NCBI RefSeq assembly: GCF_900095735.1
Contig: NZ_FNLO01000015.1
Location: forward strand, 82,219 to 146,218
Length of the DNA: 64,000 nucleotides
Reading direction: 5' to 3'
Origin: Chitinasiproducens palmae
GTDB lineage: Bacteria > Pseudomonadota > Gammaproteobacteria > Burkholderiales > Burkholderiaceae
The notes under the pieces are model-generated. The model was not told where the DNA came from and ran no database searches. It saw only the letters and a list, made by a program, of their open reading frames with translations. This document shows positions 17,903-27,347 of this stretch, in pieces. The position numbers and the translations under genes are program-made. How positions within the stretch are numbered: the first letter of the stretch is position 1; each line of letters opens with the position of its first letter.

Positions 17903-18817
17903 TCAGCGCTTTGCGACCGCCAGTTGGCGTCGCGCAGCCGGCGCGCGCTTCTTCCGGGTTGCCATCGACAACAGCGTGACGAGCACGAAGACCGCGGTGA
18001 CCAGCTTCAGATCGGACGGCTGGAAGCCGAACGCCAGCACCAGCGATATCAACTGGAAGTAGATCAGCGAACCCAGCACCGGCGCCAGCACCTGCCGCGT
18101 CATCGTGCGGTTGCCGATGACGGCCTCGCCCAACAGCAATGCCGCGAGGCCATTCACCAACACGCCAAAGCCCATGTTGACGTCGGCAAAGCCCTGGTTC
18201 TGCGCGAGCATCGCGCCGCCCATCGCGGCGAACAGATTGGCCAGACCCAGCCCCACCAGCGTGTAGACCTTCACGTTGATGCCCTGCGCCTTCGCCATCG
18301 ACGGACTGGAACCGATCGCCCGCATCGCAAGGCCGTGTTCGGTCCGCAGGAACCACAGCACCAGCGCCGCGATCGCCACGTCGATCAGACCCAGCATCGC
18401 GATGCGCGGCAGATAGCCGCTGCCGTCGCCCGGCAGCGCCGAGAAGATGCTCTTGTAGCTGAACAGAGCCGCGTTCGGCTGGCCCATCACGCGGATGTCG
18501 ACCGAATACAGCATCGACAGCACCAGAATCCCGCACAGCAGCGTGTTGATCTTCGCCTTCTCGTGGATATAGCCGGTCAGCACCCCGGCCAGAAACCCGG
18601 CGAACGCGCCGCCCAGCAACGCGCTGACCGGATCCAGACCCAGCATCAGCAGTTTCGCGCAGACGCAGGCACCGAACGGAAACGCGCCCTCGCCGGTCAT
18701 GTCGGCGAAGTTGAGGATGCGGAACGGAATCATGATCGCGATCGCGATCAACGCATAGGTCAGTCCCTGGAGCAGGCCGACCGGCACCAGGTCGATGAAT
18801 CCTGAAATCACGTTCAT
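17903..18817 (-). CDS. ABC transporter permease (TrpY / BPD branched-chain-like)
   Basis: 304 residues with about eight hydrophobic segments and the start MNVISGFIDLVPVGLLQGLTYALIAI typical of permeases that work with PF04392-type solute-binding proteins (TrpXYZ family). The start ATG overlaps the ATPase stop by 4 bp. It ends in a basic, Ala-rich tail (TRKKRAPAARRQ). With the ATPase and binding protein upstream it forms a complete importer. Substrate could be an aromatic amino acid or another small molecule. Confidence 0.9.
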   Translation of the reverse strand: MNVISGFIDLVPVGLLQGLTYALIAIAIMIPFRILNFADMTGEGAFPFGACVCAKLLMLGLDPVSALLGGAFAGFLAGVLTGYIHEKAKINTLLCGILVLSMLYSVDIRVMGQPNAALFSYKSIFSALPGDGSGYLPRIAMLGLIDVAIAALVLWFLRTEHGLAMRAIGSSPSMAKAQGINVKVYTLVGLGLANLFAAMGGAMLAQNQGFADVNMGFGVLVNGLAALLLGEAVIGNRTMTRQVLAPVLGSLIYFQLISLVLAFGFQPSDLKLVTAVFVLVTLLSMATRKKRAPAARRQLAVAKR

Positions 18818-19617
18818 GCGTTCACCGTCATCGCCGCGTCGGGCGTCTCGTTGAAAGTGGCCATCAGCTTTTCCATCGTCATCGCGCGCTTCGCGTCGCC
18901 GCTCAGGTCGCCGACCACCCGACCGTCGCGCATCATGACGAGGCGGTTGCCATAGTCGAGCGCGTGTTGCATGTTGTGCGTGACCATCAGCGTCGTCAGC
19001 CGGGACTCGGTGACCACCTGATGGGTGACGCGCATCACGATCTCGGCGGTGCGGGGATCGAGCGCCGCCGTATGCTCGTCGAGCAGCAGCAACTGCGGCC
19101 GCTGCAGCACCGCCATCAGCAGCGACAGCGCCTGGCGCTGCCCGCCCGAGAGCAGCGACGCCTTCGCCTTCAGCCGCTTTTCGAGACCGAGGTCGAAGGA
19201 CGCAATGCGGTCGCGGAACTCGCCGGACAAGGCCGTCGTCAGACCCAGCGAGAAACCGCGTTTGGCGCCGCGCCGGTGCGCGACGGCCAGGTTTTCCTCC
19301 AGACTCAGCGCGGCGGCGGTGCCGATCGACGGATCCTGGAACACGCGTGCGATGTGCTGCGCGCGACGGTGCGTCGGCAGCGGCGTGACGTCACGGCCGT
19401 CGATCGCGATCACCCCGCTGTCGGGCGTGACTTCGCCGGCAAGCATGTTGAGGAAGGTGGACTTGCCCGCGCCGTTGCCTCCGACCACGACCGCGAAGTC
19501 GCCGGCCGCCAGCTTGAGCGACACGTCGGTCAACGCGATGCGCTCGTCGACGGTGCCCGCGTGGAAGGTCTTGCTGACGCCTTCGACGGACAGCATCGGA
19601 ATATAGGTTTCACGCAT
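18814..19617 (-). CDS. ABC transporter ATP-binding protein (TrpZ-like)
   Basis: 267 residues from the ATG at 19617 (MRETYIP). Walker A is GGNGAGKST, the signature is LSGGQRQ, Walker B is LLLLDEH and the switch His lies in MVTHNMQHA. It energises the adjacent permease. A longer open frame overlaps the binding-protein gene and was not used; the gap from that gene is then 29 bp. A further start at 19596 (MLSVEG) is possible. Confidence 0.92.
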   Translation of the reverse strand: MRETYIPMLSVEGVSKTFHAGTVDERIALTDVSLKLAAGDFAVVVGGNGAGKSTFLNMLAGEVTPDSGVIAIDGRDVTPLPTHRRAQHIARVFQDPSIGTAAALSLEENLAVAHRRGAKRGFSLGLTTALSGEFRDRIASFDLGLEKRLKAKASLLSGGQRQALSLLMAVLQRPQLLLLDEHTAALDPRTAEIVMRVTHQVVTESRLTTLMVTHNMQHALDYGNRLVMMRDGRVVGDLSGDAKRAMTMEKLMATFNETPDAAMTVNA

Positions 19618-19646
19618 GGCGTTGACGGAGCTCAGATGCCGTTGTT

Positions 19647-20645
19647 TCAGTTGACGAAGCATTTGCAATCGCTGAAGGCGGACGGGATGGTCAGACCGAG
19701 TTTCGAGAACTGGGTCTTGCTGATCGACGTCACGTAGTCGGAGGACGACGGCTTGACGACCGGCAACGCCGACGTCTTCTCGCCGCGCAGCGCGCGTACC
19801 ATGATCCTTGCCGAGTTGGCGCCCACCGACTGCAGGGACACCGCATAGGAAGCCGTGGCGAGCCCGGTCTTGATCGCCTCGGTTTCGGAACTCAGGATGG
19901 GCACCCGGAGCCGCTGCATCGTAGCGGCCACGCTGGGCATCGCCGACTGCACCAGGTTCGAGCCGGTGATGTAGACGAAACCGACGCCCTTCAGCAACTG
20001 GGCGCGCTGTGGGATGTCGTTGACCGTATCGACGCTGATCGCCTTGAACGCAAGGCCGCCGCGCTTCGCCGCGGCCTCGAGTTCACGGGTGGTCACGACA
20101 TCGTTGGCCTCGCCCGGGTTGTACAGGGTGCCGAACGACGTCGCGCCGGGGAACAGCTTCTTGCCGAATGCGACGACCGCGTCGAAGTCCTGCAGGTCGG
20201 ATGCGCCGGCGAAGCGGTCGCTGCCGTGCTGCCATCCACTGACCAGGCCGGCCGCGACCGGGTCCGTCACCAGCGCGAAGATCAGCGGCACGGCGTGGTC
20301 GGTGACCGCGGAACGCGCGACCTGCGACACCGAGGTCGAGACCGTCAGGATGGCCTTCGGGCGCTTCGACATCAGCGACGAGAACATCTGCGGCATCATC
20401 GACTGGGTGAAGTTGGCGTCGCTGTAGGCGTATTCGACGTCGTTCGCCGCCTTGCCCTCGCGATAGCCTTCGCGCGCCATCTCGTCCTTGAAGCCTTCGA
20501 TCACCTTGGTCAACGCCGGGTGCGGCCCGAGGTTGGCGATCCCGACCACAGTCTGCGCCTGTACGGATGACGCCAGGCCGCAGCCCGCCAATACCAGCAT
20601 CGCTGCCAGGCAGCCGATCCGGCGCCGCACGCTCTTTGCTTTCAT
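19647..20645 (-). CDS. ABC transporter substrate-binding protein (TrpX family, PF04392 type)
   Basis: 332 residues. The N-terminus has a signal peptide with a possible lipobox (MLVLAGCG, Cys near 22) or cleavage at VQAQ. The mature part begins TVVGIANLGPHPALTKVIEGF, the fingerprint of PF04392 binding proteins, and contains ITGSNLVQSAMPSV. It ends CKCFVN, as does the paralogue at 29737 (CQCFVN). It is the periplasmic receptor of the importer encoded by the next two genes. Confidence 0.92.
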   Translation of the reverse strand: MKAKSVRRRIGCLAAMLVLAGCGLASSVQAQTVVGIANLGPHPALTKVIEGFKDEMAREGYREGKAANDVEYAYSDANFTQSMMPQMFSSLMSKRPKAILTVSTSVSQVARSAVTDHAVPLIFALVTDPVAAGLVSGWQHGSDRFAGASDLQDFDAVVAFGKKLFPGATSFGTLYNPGEANDVVTTRELEAAAKRGGLAFKAISVDTVNDIPQRAQLLKGVGFVYITGSNLVQSAMPSVAATMQRLRVPILSSETEAIKTGLATASYAVSLQSVGANSARIMVRALRGEKTSALPVVKPSSSDYVTSISKTQFSKLGLTIPSAFSDCKCFVN

Positions 20646-20760
20646 TTCGCTCTCGAAGTTCCGGTGATGGCGCGGCGCGGCGGCAGCCGCGTTCGCTGCG
20701 TCGCGGCACTGCGTGACGGTCCGCGGTGCGCCTTGCCTCTTTTTTAGCATCGAAGCCCGG

Positions 20761-20798
20761 GCGAAAAAAAAGGCAGGGGCGTGCACCTGCCGTTTCGC
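20761..20798 (-). terminator. Rho-independent terminator after the amine-oxidase-like gene
   Basis: On the minus strand a GGCAGG/CCTGCC stem is followed by eight U residues; flanking GCGAAA/TTTCGC could extend the stem. It lies 20 bp past the stop of the oxidase gene (20819) and before the binding-protein gene starts. It therefore separates the ABC operon from the upstream genes on the same strand. Confidence 0.85.
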
Positions 20799-20818
20799 TA
20801 AAAGATGCGCCGTTTTGC

Positions 20819-22180
20819 CTATTTCTGACGCTGCCGCAGCTGCCGCTCGATCAACCAGCCCGCGGCGCGCTCGCCGCTCGCGCAGGCGCCGGTCAGGAGG
20901 GCCTGCGAGAGCCAGTCGCCGCAATAGACGACTGGCGCATCCGCTTGCGCCTGCCAGGCCTGGAAATGCGCGACACGGCGGCCGTATCCCGGATAGAAGA
21001 CGGGCAGCTTGCGTGGGATCCACTGATTGACGACGTGGCCGACCTGCGTGTCGAAGTCCGGCAAGCGCGCGCGCAACTCATCCCTGATCAGGCTGTCCAG
21101 CTCGCCCGTGCGGCCGCGGGCCACCGCTTCGTCGGCCGCCTCTGGCGTGAGCTGGCAGTACAACTGCGGCAGCGGACGGCCGGCCTGCGGCGCCGCCGGC
21201 AACTGTTGGTAGGTGGCGATGCGTGTCGGCATGCCGCGCATCGCGAAACACAGCGCGGGCGGCAGCGGCCGGTTCAAGCCGTAATGGACCACGCCCAGCG
21301 CGTTGTAGCGCACGGCGCCGAGCATGCCGCGCTCGGCCTGGCCTGGCGCGTCGATCAGCTCGCGCGCCAGCACGCCCTCGACCGCACACACCGCACGATC
21401 CGCCTGCAGCGTGGTGCCGTCCGTCAAATCGATGCGCACCCCGGCGCCGGCGGTACTGGCACCCTCGGCTGCAGGGCGACGCGCGATACGGCGCACGCTT
21501 GCGCCGGTCCGCACGTCGTCCAGACCGGCCGCCAAGGCCTGGCACGCCCGTCCCATGCCCCCGTCGAAGGTGTAGACGGTGTCCTCGCCGAGCAGATGCG
21601 GCGCGGTGGTCACGTAGAACAGGGCCGACAGGGTTTCGGGATTGAAGCTGCGGGTGGCGCGGAAGATCGGTTCGATCATGTGCGACAGCACATTTGGACC
21701 GAGATGCGAGCGCACGTACTCGGCCAGCGTCACGTCGTCGTATTCGAGCGCGGTGATGGCCCAGTCGGGATCTACGCGCCGGCGCAAGCGCATCAGTTCG
21801 AGCGCCGATGCCGCCAGCCGCCAACGCTCGGGCATTCGCAAACCCGGCGTGGCCAGCGCGCGCGGCCCGGGCATCAGGGCGATGCGATGGACGCCGTTGG
21901 GGCCGACGCAGTCCGCGCCCAGTCCGCGCAGCGGATGCAGTGCGCCGCGCAGGCCGAGTTCGTCGATCAGACGGTGGAAAGGTTCGCCAAACGGATAGAC
22001 CAGCCGCGCACCGCTGTTGAACACGACATCATGATCGCGGCGCTCGCCCATGCGCCCGCCGACGACGCCTTGCGCCTCGAGTACGGTCACGCGCCAACCG
22101 GCACGACGAAGGCGATGCGCGGCAGTCAGGCCGGCAATGCCGGCGCCGACGACGATCACGGAAGGAGATTCGAGAGACAT
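20819..22180 (-). CDS. FAD-dependent amine oxidase / protoporphyrinogen-oxidase-like protein
   Basis: 453 residues from the ATG at 22180. It starts with the FAD dinucleotide fold SVIVVGAGIAGLTAAHRL and the GG-doublet GVVGGRMGER, has a substrate domain in the middle, and ends with VVYCGDWLSQALLTGACASGERAA, the typical C-terminal FAD motif with the SGERAA helix. The family includes amine oxidases, phytoene desaturases and PPOX-like enzymes. A heme-pathway role is not supported by neighbours; the catabolic setting suggests an amine or unsaturated substrate. Confidence 0.85.
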   Translation of the reverse strand: MSLESPSVIVVGAGIAGLTAAHRLRRAGWRVTVLEAQGVVGGRMGERRDHDVVFNSGARLVYPFGEPFHRLIDELGLRGALHPLRGLGADCVGPNGVHRIALMPGPRALATPGLRMPERWRLAASALELMRLRRRVDPDWAITALEYDDVTLAEYVRSHLGPNVLSHMIEPIFRATRSFNPETLSALFYVTTAPHLLGEDTVYTFDGGMGRACQALAAGLDDVRTGASVRRIARRPAAEGASTAGAGVRIDLTDGTTLQADRAVCAVEGVLARELIDAPGQAERGMLGAVRYNALGVVHYGLNRPLPPALCFAMRGMPTRIATYQQLPAAPQAGRPLPQLYCQLTPEAADEAVARGRTGELDSLIRDELRARLPDFDTQVGHVVNQWIPRKLPVFYPGYGRRVAHFQAWQAQADAPVVYCGDWLSQALLTGACASGERAAGWLIERQLRQRQK

Positions 22181-22269
22181 GGCGGAGCCGGTCGACAAAG
22201 CGGAAGGAAAAAACGTGTTTCAAGACTGGCAGGGCCGCGAACGCGGCACGGCCGAGCGCAGGGGAGCGA

Positions 22270-24129
22270 TCAGTGTTCGGCGGGCGGTCCGGCAGGAGCC
22301 GAGGAAGGGACTGGAACTGGAACTGGAACTGGAACTGGAACTGGGACTGGAGCAGGCGGCGAGGCGGACTGTGCGTCGCCCGGCTTGACGAGCGAGTCGG
22401 GAACACGCAATTCGATCAGCGACACGGCGTGCACCGCCAGGGCGCGCGCCAGCGCGGGCCCGAACGCGTCGGTGGTGGCGACCGTCTCACCAAACGCGCC
22501 GCAACTGCGCGCGAACTGCGCGAAGTCGATCGCGCCAAGCCGGGTGCCGGTCGTGCGACCGTGCATCCGGCGCTGCGCGACGTCGATCGCGCCATAGCTG
22601 CGATTGTTGAGCACCAACACCAGCAGCGACAGGCCGAGCCGCACGGCCGTCTCCAGCTCCTCCGCGTGCATCATGAAGCAGCCGTCTCCCGCCAATGCGA
22701 CGATGCGGCGCGGCTGACGGACCGGCTGCGCGTTGCACTCGCTGCGTTCGAGCAGCGCTGCCCCGATCGCAGCGGCCAGGCCATAGCCCATCGCACCGCT
22801 TTTCGGACCCAGTTGGGTTCGGGGCCGGCGGTGACGCAGATAGCGCTGCGGCCAGAGCGCGTAGCCGCCCGCGCCCGAGGTAAGCAGGCCCTCGTCGCCG
22901 AGTGCCTCTTGCAGCTGCGCATAGACCACCCGCAGGTCGAGCGGCCCCGGGCACCCGCCACTGCTCACCAACGCATCGCGCGCGAGCCGGCCGCGCGCGA
23001 CCCAGTCGCGATCGATCTCGTGCGGAGCCGTCGCGTTCGCGTCGGCGTGCGCGGTCCACGCAGCGACGAAGACGTTCGCATCGGACTGAATGGCGAGCTC
23101 GGCGCGGTAGACCGCATTCAGCTCGGCTGCATCGGGATGAATGTGAACCAGCCGTTGACGCGGTGTCGGCGCATCGAGCAGTGTGTAGCCGGCGAACGCG
23201 CCAGCGCCGATCGTGTTGAGTTCGCCAAGTCGCGCGTTCAGCACAAGCAACAGGTCGGCGGCGTCGATCTGCGCGGCGAGCGCCGGGTCGATGCCCAAAC
23301 CGATCTCGCCGCAAAACACCGGCAGTGCGTGATCGACCAGGTCACGGCGGCGATACGTCGTCGCGATGGGCAGCCCGCGCGACACGCAGAACGACTGGAG
23401 CGCAAGCAATGCATCGTCGTCCCAGCCGGTGCCGCCGACGACCAGCATCGGTCGCCGGGCGCTCGACAGCAGCTGTGCCAACGCGGTCAGGTCGGCGGCT
23501 GCCGGCGCTGCACGCGATACACGCGGCGCCGGCAGCGCGGCCGCCTCGATCAAGGTCAGCGGCTGCGCGGCCACGTCCTCCGGCAGGATCAGCACGACCG
23601 GCCCACGGCGGCCGCTCAGTGCGAGTTGCCAAGCTCGGCTGAGGAAGGCGGGAATCTGCGCCGCCTCGGGTATCTCGGCGACCCATTTCGAGATTGGCCC
23701 GAAGACCCGCATCAGATCGTTGCCGCCGAGGAAAGCTTCGCGCCCCGCGTGCCGGGTCGTCGCCTGGCCGATCACGAGCACCATCGGCGCGCTGTCGGTG
23801 TGCGCGGTATGCAAGGCCAGACAGGTGTTGAGCGCGCCCGGTGCGCGCGCGGCGAGGCAGACGCCGGGGCGACCGCTGAGTTGCCCGATGGCCTGCGCCG
23901 CGTAGGCGCTGCCGGCTTCGTGCCGGAAACTGACCAGCTCGATGGCGGGCGCGCGACGCGCCAGCGCGTCGAGCAGGTCGAACAAGCCTTCGCCCGGCAC
24001 CATCGTCACGACCGGCACGCCGAAGTCGACGAGTGTCTGCGCGAACAGGTCCGCACCGTTGCGCGATGGTGCCGTGTGCACCGATCCCTTGCCGGACCGG
24101 CCCGCCGTCGTCTCGTGTTGTGCGCCCAT
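22270..24129 (-). CDS. Thiamine-diphosphate-dependent enzyme (acetolactate-synthase-like large subunit fold)
   Basis: 619 residues. The N-terminal Pyr domain has the catalytic Glu in FRHEAGSAYAA near residue 68; the central domain (residues ~200-330) is the TPP_M domain; the C-terminal PP domain has the ThDP motif GDGCFMMHAEELETAVRLGL near residue 480 ending in LNNRSYG. The family includes acetolactate synthase, benzoylformate decarboxylase and oxalyl-CoA decarboxylase; no small regulatory subunit is adjacent. The C-terminus carries an unusual Pro-Val repeat of about 12 residues encoded by a 6-bp tandem repeat. Confidence 0.9.
   Translation of the reverse strand: MGAQHETTAGRSGKGSVHTAPSRNGADLFAQTLVDFGVPVVTMVPGEGLFDLLDALARRAPAIELVSFRHEAGSAYAAQAIGQLSGRPGVCLAARAPGALNTCLALHTAHTDSAPMVLVIGQATTRHAGREAFLGGNDLMRVFGPISKWVAEIPEAAQIPAFLSRAWQLALSGRRGPVVLILPEDVAAQPLTLIEAAALPAPRVSRAAPAAADLTALAQLLSSARRPMLVVGGTGWDDDALLALQSFCVSRGLPIATTYRRRDLVDHALPVFCGEIGLGIDPALAAQIDAADLLLVLNARLGELNTIGAGAFAGYTLLDAPTPRQRLVHIHPDAAELNAVYRAELAIQSDANVFVAAWTAHADANATAPHEIDRDWVARGRLARDALVSSGGCPGPLDLRVVYAQLQEALGDEGLLTSGAGGYALWPQRYLRHRRPRTQLGPKSGAMGYGLAAAIGAALLERSECNAQPVRQPRRIVALAGDGCFMMHAEELETAVRLGLSLLVLVLNNRSYGAIDVAQRRMHGRTTGTRLGAIDFAQFARSCGAFGETVATTDAFGPALARALAVHAVSLIELRVPDSLVKPGDAQSASPPAPVPVPVPVPVPVPVPSSAPAGPPAEH
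22311..22350. repeat. In-frame 6-bp tandem repeat encoding a Pro-Val tail
   Basis: Six or more copies of CTGGAA (one CTGGGA) lie inside the 3' end of the ThDP-enzyme gene and encode a PVPVPV run on the minus strand. Copy number changes would lengthen or shorten the tail without breaking the frame. Confidence 0.9.
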
Positions 24130-24163
24130 GGATTTCCCGTAGCCTGCCGCGCGGCGGCAGCGA

Positions 24164-25321
24164 TCAGAAGCGGTGGAAGATGCCGGCGGTGATCGCCACC
24201 TGCCGCTTCGTGGTCGATGCGCCGCCGCCGCTCGCATACTCGATGTTCGCGTGCTGCGCGTCACCCGCGGCGAGCTGGAAGATGCCGACCAGATACAGCG
24301 CGGTCCGCTTCGACAGGAAGTAGTTGTTGATCAGGTTGAACTGATGATACTTCGGCGAAAAACCGGTCGGCTCGATCTTGCCCGTCGTGTAGGTATAGGC
24401 GAAGTTGGCCTGGTAGGCGGGCGTGAAGAAGTGGCTGACGTTGCCTTCGATATTGGTGTAGCCGGCGCGCGCCCGGCTGAGTCCGAGCGCGGCGATGCCC
24501 AGGTCGTCGTAGCGGCTGTGCGTGGCCACCAGCCCGAGCGTGGTCTCGCCGATCTTGTAGCTGCCGCCCGCGCCGTAGATCTCCATGCTCGACGGCGTCA
24601 CCGCATAGGCGGTGAGCGGCGAGTTGGCGCTGACCGACGGATACAGCGTCGTGGTCCAGATGCCTTCGCTGGCGGCGCTGGCCGGATGATTCATGCGCAT
24701 GTAGGCGGCCGACAGCGACAGCGGGCCGTTCGCGTAGGTTGCACCAAAGCTCGCGGCACCCTGGTTGCCGAAGCTGCCGGCCACGCCGCCGAAACTGTAC
24801 ATCGCACCGAATTGCAGACCGCTGAAGCTCGGCGACACATACTTGACGGTGTTGTTGGTGCGGAACTGGAAGTTGAAGTTGTCGTTGTCGCCGACGTGCG
24901 CCGTGTAGCCGTTCCAGCGGTACGGCGTCGAATATTGCGCAAGCCAGTCCTGCGTCAGGTCGTACTGGCGGCCGAACGTGACCGTGCCGAGATGATCGCC
25001 CTGCACGCCGACGAATGCCTGCCGGCCGAATTCACGTCCGCCCTGCGAACTGCTGCCGGTGTTCGGATTGAAACCGCCCTCCAGCGTGAAGATCGAGCGC
25101 AGCCCGCCACCCAGGTCCTCGACGCCGCGCATGCCCCAGCGGCTCGGCCCGTTCGCGGTCGAATACGATTTTCCGGAAATCGAGTTGTTGGTGTAGATGA
25201 CGCCGCCCATCAGCACACCGTAGAGCGTGACGCTGCTCGACGTCGGAGAGGACTGTGCGTTCGCGGTGTTGCAGGCTGCGGACAATGCGGCGACAACCAG
25301 GGTGGCGGCGACCTTTTTCAT
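24164..25321 (-). CDS. Gram-negative porin (Burkholderia type)
   Basis: 385 residues with a signal peptide (MKKVAATLVVAALSAACNTANA, cleavage near residue 22), then the porin start SSSVTLYGVLMGGV. Glycine- and aromatic-rich beta strands continue through the protein (SRWGMRGVEDLGGGL, FVGVQGDHLGTVTFGRQYD), and the chain ends VAITAGIFHRF with the C-terminal Phe of outer-membrane barrels. These trimeric porins allow diffusion of small solutes. Lying between hyuB and the ThDP enzyme, it may provide outer-membrane uptake of the pathway substrate. Confidence 0.93.
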   Translation of the reverse strand: MKKVAATLVVAALSAACNTANAQSSPTSSSVTLYGVLMGGVIYTNNSISGKSYSTANGPSRWGMRGVEDLGGGLRSIFTLEGGFNPNTGSSSQGGREFGRQAFVGVQGDHLGTVTFGRQYDLTQDWLAQYSTPYRWNGYTAHVGDNDNFNFQFRTNNTVKYVSPSFSGLQFGAMYSFGGVAGSFGNQGAASFGATYANGPLSLSAAYMRMNHPASAASEGIWTTTLYPSVSANSPLTAYAVTPSSMEIYGAGGSYKIGETTLGLVATHSRYDDLGIAALGLSRARAGYTNIEGNVSHFFTPAYQANFAYTYTTGKIEPTGFSPKYHQFNLINNYFLSKRTALYLVGIFQLAAGDAQHANIEYASGGGASTTKRQVAITAGIFHRF

Positions 25322-25517
25322 GAGGGATCTCGATCAGATCAACGAAATAGTTTTGGGTGGCGGGCTGGCGCACGAAGCGGTATCGGGGCGCCGGAGGCAA
25401 GACTAAGAACGCGCCTCGGCTATGGCAACGTGCCCAAAATACTTAGAACCGAATTCCTCTTTCTGAAATTGACTTGCCTAGGGCGCGCCGCCATCGCCTG
25501 CACGCGACCATCCGTGG

Positions 25518-27269
25518 TCATCGGTCGTGGTCGGCCGTGTCGGGCGGCACGCCATGACCGCCGCCGCCAGGCACGTCGAGCCGCAGCCTCGCGTGCGCCG
25601 GCACCGTCTGCAGGCCCATCGCGGCCAGCGCCGTGCCATCGGTCAGGCCGACCCAGCCGGGCGCGCCATCGCCGCCGCCCGCCCGCCCGCGTGCCGGGCG
25701 CTGGACGCGGTCGTACATGCCGAAGAACTGAAACGGCGCGCCGTTGATCGTGCCGATCTCGATGCGTTGGCCGGCACCGCCGCGCCAGCGGCCGGCGCCG
25801 CCGGAAGCCGGCAGCAACTCCTTTTTCCAGATGACGATCGGATTGCCGGCCTCGATCACTTCGCATGAGATCGCCTTGATCCCGCTGGGAAAGGCAGTGG
25901 CCGACAGGCCGTCGGCGCCCGGACGCGCGCCGCTGCCGCCGCTGTTGAAGAACAGCGTCTCGAAGGATTCGGTCGTCAGTTCGGGCATGCCGACCGCAGC
26001 GCTCACTTGCGGACCGCCGCGCAGCTGCGCGCCCCAGACGCAGGACGCGCCTTCGGCCGGTACACGGTCGGGCAGCACGCCGGCAAGACAGCCGAACACG
26101 ACGTCCGGCAGGAATTGCCCGATGATGTGCCGCGCGCTGACCGGCCACGGATGCTGCACGTTCAGGATGGAACCGGGTGGCGCGTCGATCTCGAAAGGCG
26201 CCAGTGAGCCGGCATTGTTCGGCACGTGCGGCGCAATCGCGGCGCGCAGTCCGAACGCGGAATACGCGCGGGTGTAGTTCAACACGAGATTGATGCCGCG
26301 GGGACTGGCCGGCGAGGACCCGCCGAAATCCACGCTCAGGCGCTCCCCGTCGATCGTCAGCGTGGCACAGAGGTCGACCGGTCTGTCGTAGCCGTCGATC
26401 TGCATCGCGTAGCGATGCACGCCGTCGGGCAGCGCGCGGATCGCCTCGCGCGTGGCGACGCGCGACCGTTCGATGACGAGCTCGGCCAGCGCCTGGAAAT
26501 CCGCTATCCCGTATTCGTGCAGCGTGGCGACCAGCCGCCGGCCGCTGACGGAATTCGCCGTGACGTAGGACATCAGGTCGCCCACCACCTGGTCGGGCTG
26601 ACGGACATTGGCGCGTACGATGTCGAGCAGATCCTGGTTGACGCTGCCGGCGCGCATCAGCCGCATGATCGGGATGAACAGGCCCTCTTCGTAGACCGAG
26701 CGACCGTCGGGCCCCTGCCCGAGCCCGCCGATGTCGACCTGATGGCAGGTGCAGGCAAAGAAGGCGATGGGCCGGCCGTTCGCGAAGACGGGCGACACCA
26801 CCGTCACGTCGTGCAGGTGGCCGGACGAGAGCCAGGGGTCGTTCGTGATGAAGTGGTCGCCGTCGCCGAGCGTGTCCAGCGGGAAGCGGACCAGGAAATG
26901 GCGCACCGCCTCGGCCATCGAATTGACGTGGCCGGGCGTGCCGGTGACCGCCTGCGCGACAAGCCGGCCGCGTGCGTCGAACACACCGGCCGACAGGTCG
27001 CCGGCCTCGCGCACCGTCGGACTGAACGCGGTGCGCATCAGCACACGCGCCTGTTCCTCGACGGTTGCAATCAGCCGGCTCCAGACGATCTGTAGGCCGA
27101 TCGCGTCGAGCGGCGCGGCACCGGGCGAGGGCCGCGCCGCGCGCGCGGCCGGTGACGCCGCATCGTCCACGGCGGGCACGCGGCGGCTCATCAGCAGATC
27201 GCCGCCGTTGAGAATCCGCGCGTCGAAAGCGGGCGGCACGACGATCGTCGTCTCGTCGTCGAGCAGCAC
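25518..27269 (-). CDS. Hydantoinase B/oxoprolinase family protein (HyuB half of a TAG-split HyuAB frame)
   Basis: 583 residues as drawn from a GTG at 27269; the frame is open to 27347. The HyuB domain begins at about residue 53 (APLDAIGLQIVWSRLIATVEE) with GDHFITNDPW and HVNSMAEAVRHF motifs and the C-terminal GGGAGQRIEIG / GGGGHG segments. The first ~27 residues (DDETTIVVPPAFDARILNG) are the conserved C-terminus of HyuA, so the real start may be the ATG at 27191 or translation may come from hyuA by readthrough. HyuB with HyuA forms ATP-dependent N-methylhydantoinase, 5-oxoprolinase or related ring-opening enzymes. Confidence 0.88.
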   Translation of the reverse strand: MLLDDETTIVVPPAFDARILNGGDLLMSRRVPAVDDAASPAARAARPSPGAAPLDAIGLQIVWSRLIATVEEQARVLMRTAFSPTVREAGDLSAGVFDARGRLVAQAVTGTPGHVNSMAEAVRHFLVRFPLDTLGDGDHFITNDPWLSSGHLHDVTVVSPVFANGRPIAFFACTCHQVDIGGLGQGPDGRSVYEEGLFIPIMRLMRAGSVNQDLLDIVRANVRQPDQVVGDLMSYVTANSVSGRRLVATLHEYGIADFQALAELVIERSRVATREAIRALPDGVHRYAMQIDGYDRPVDLCATLTIDGERLSVDFGGSSPASPRGINLVLNYTRAYSAFGLRAAIAPHVPNNAGSLAPFEIDAPPGSILNVQHPWPVSARHIIGQFLPDVVFGCLAGVLPDRVPAEGASCVWGAQLRGGPQVSAAVGMPELTTESFETLFFNSGGSGARPGADGLSATAFPSGIKAISCEVIEAGNPIVIWKKELLPASGGAGRWRGGAGQRIEIGTINGAPFQFFGMYDRVQRPARGRAGGGDGAPGWVGLTDGTALAAMGLQTVPAHARLRLDVPGGGGHGVPPDTADHDR

Positions 27270-27347
27270 GGCCGGGCCGTCGAGGCGCGTGCCGTGTGCC
27301 AGGCCCGGACGGGCAACGATGCGATGATCCGCGCGTGCCCGGGTCGC

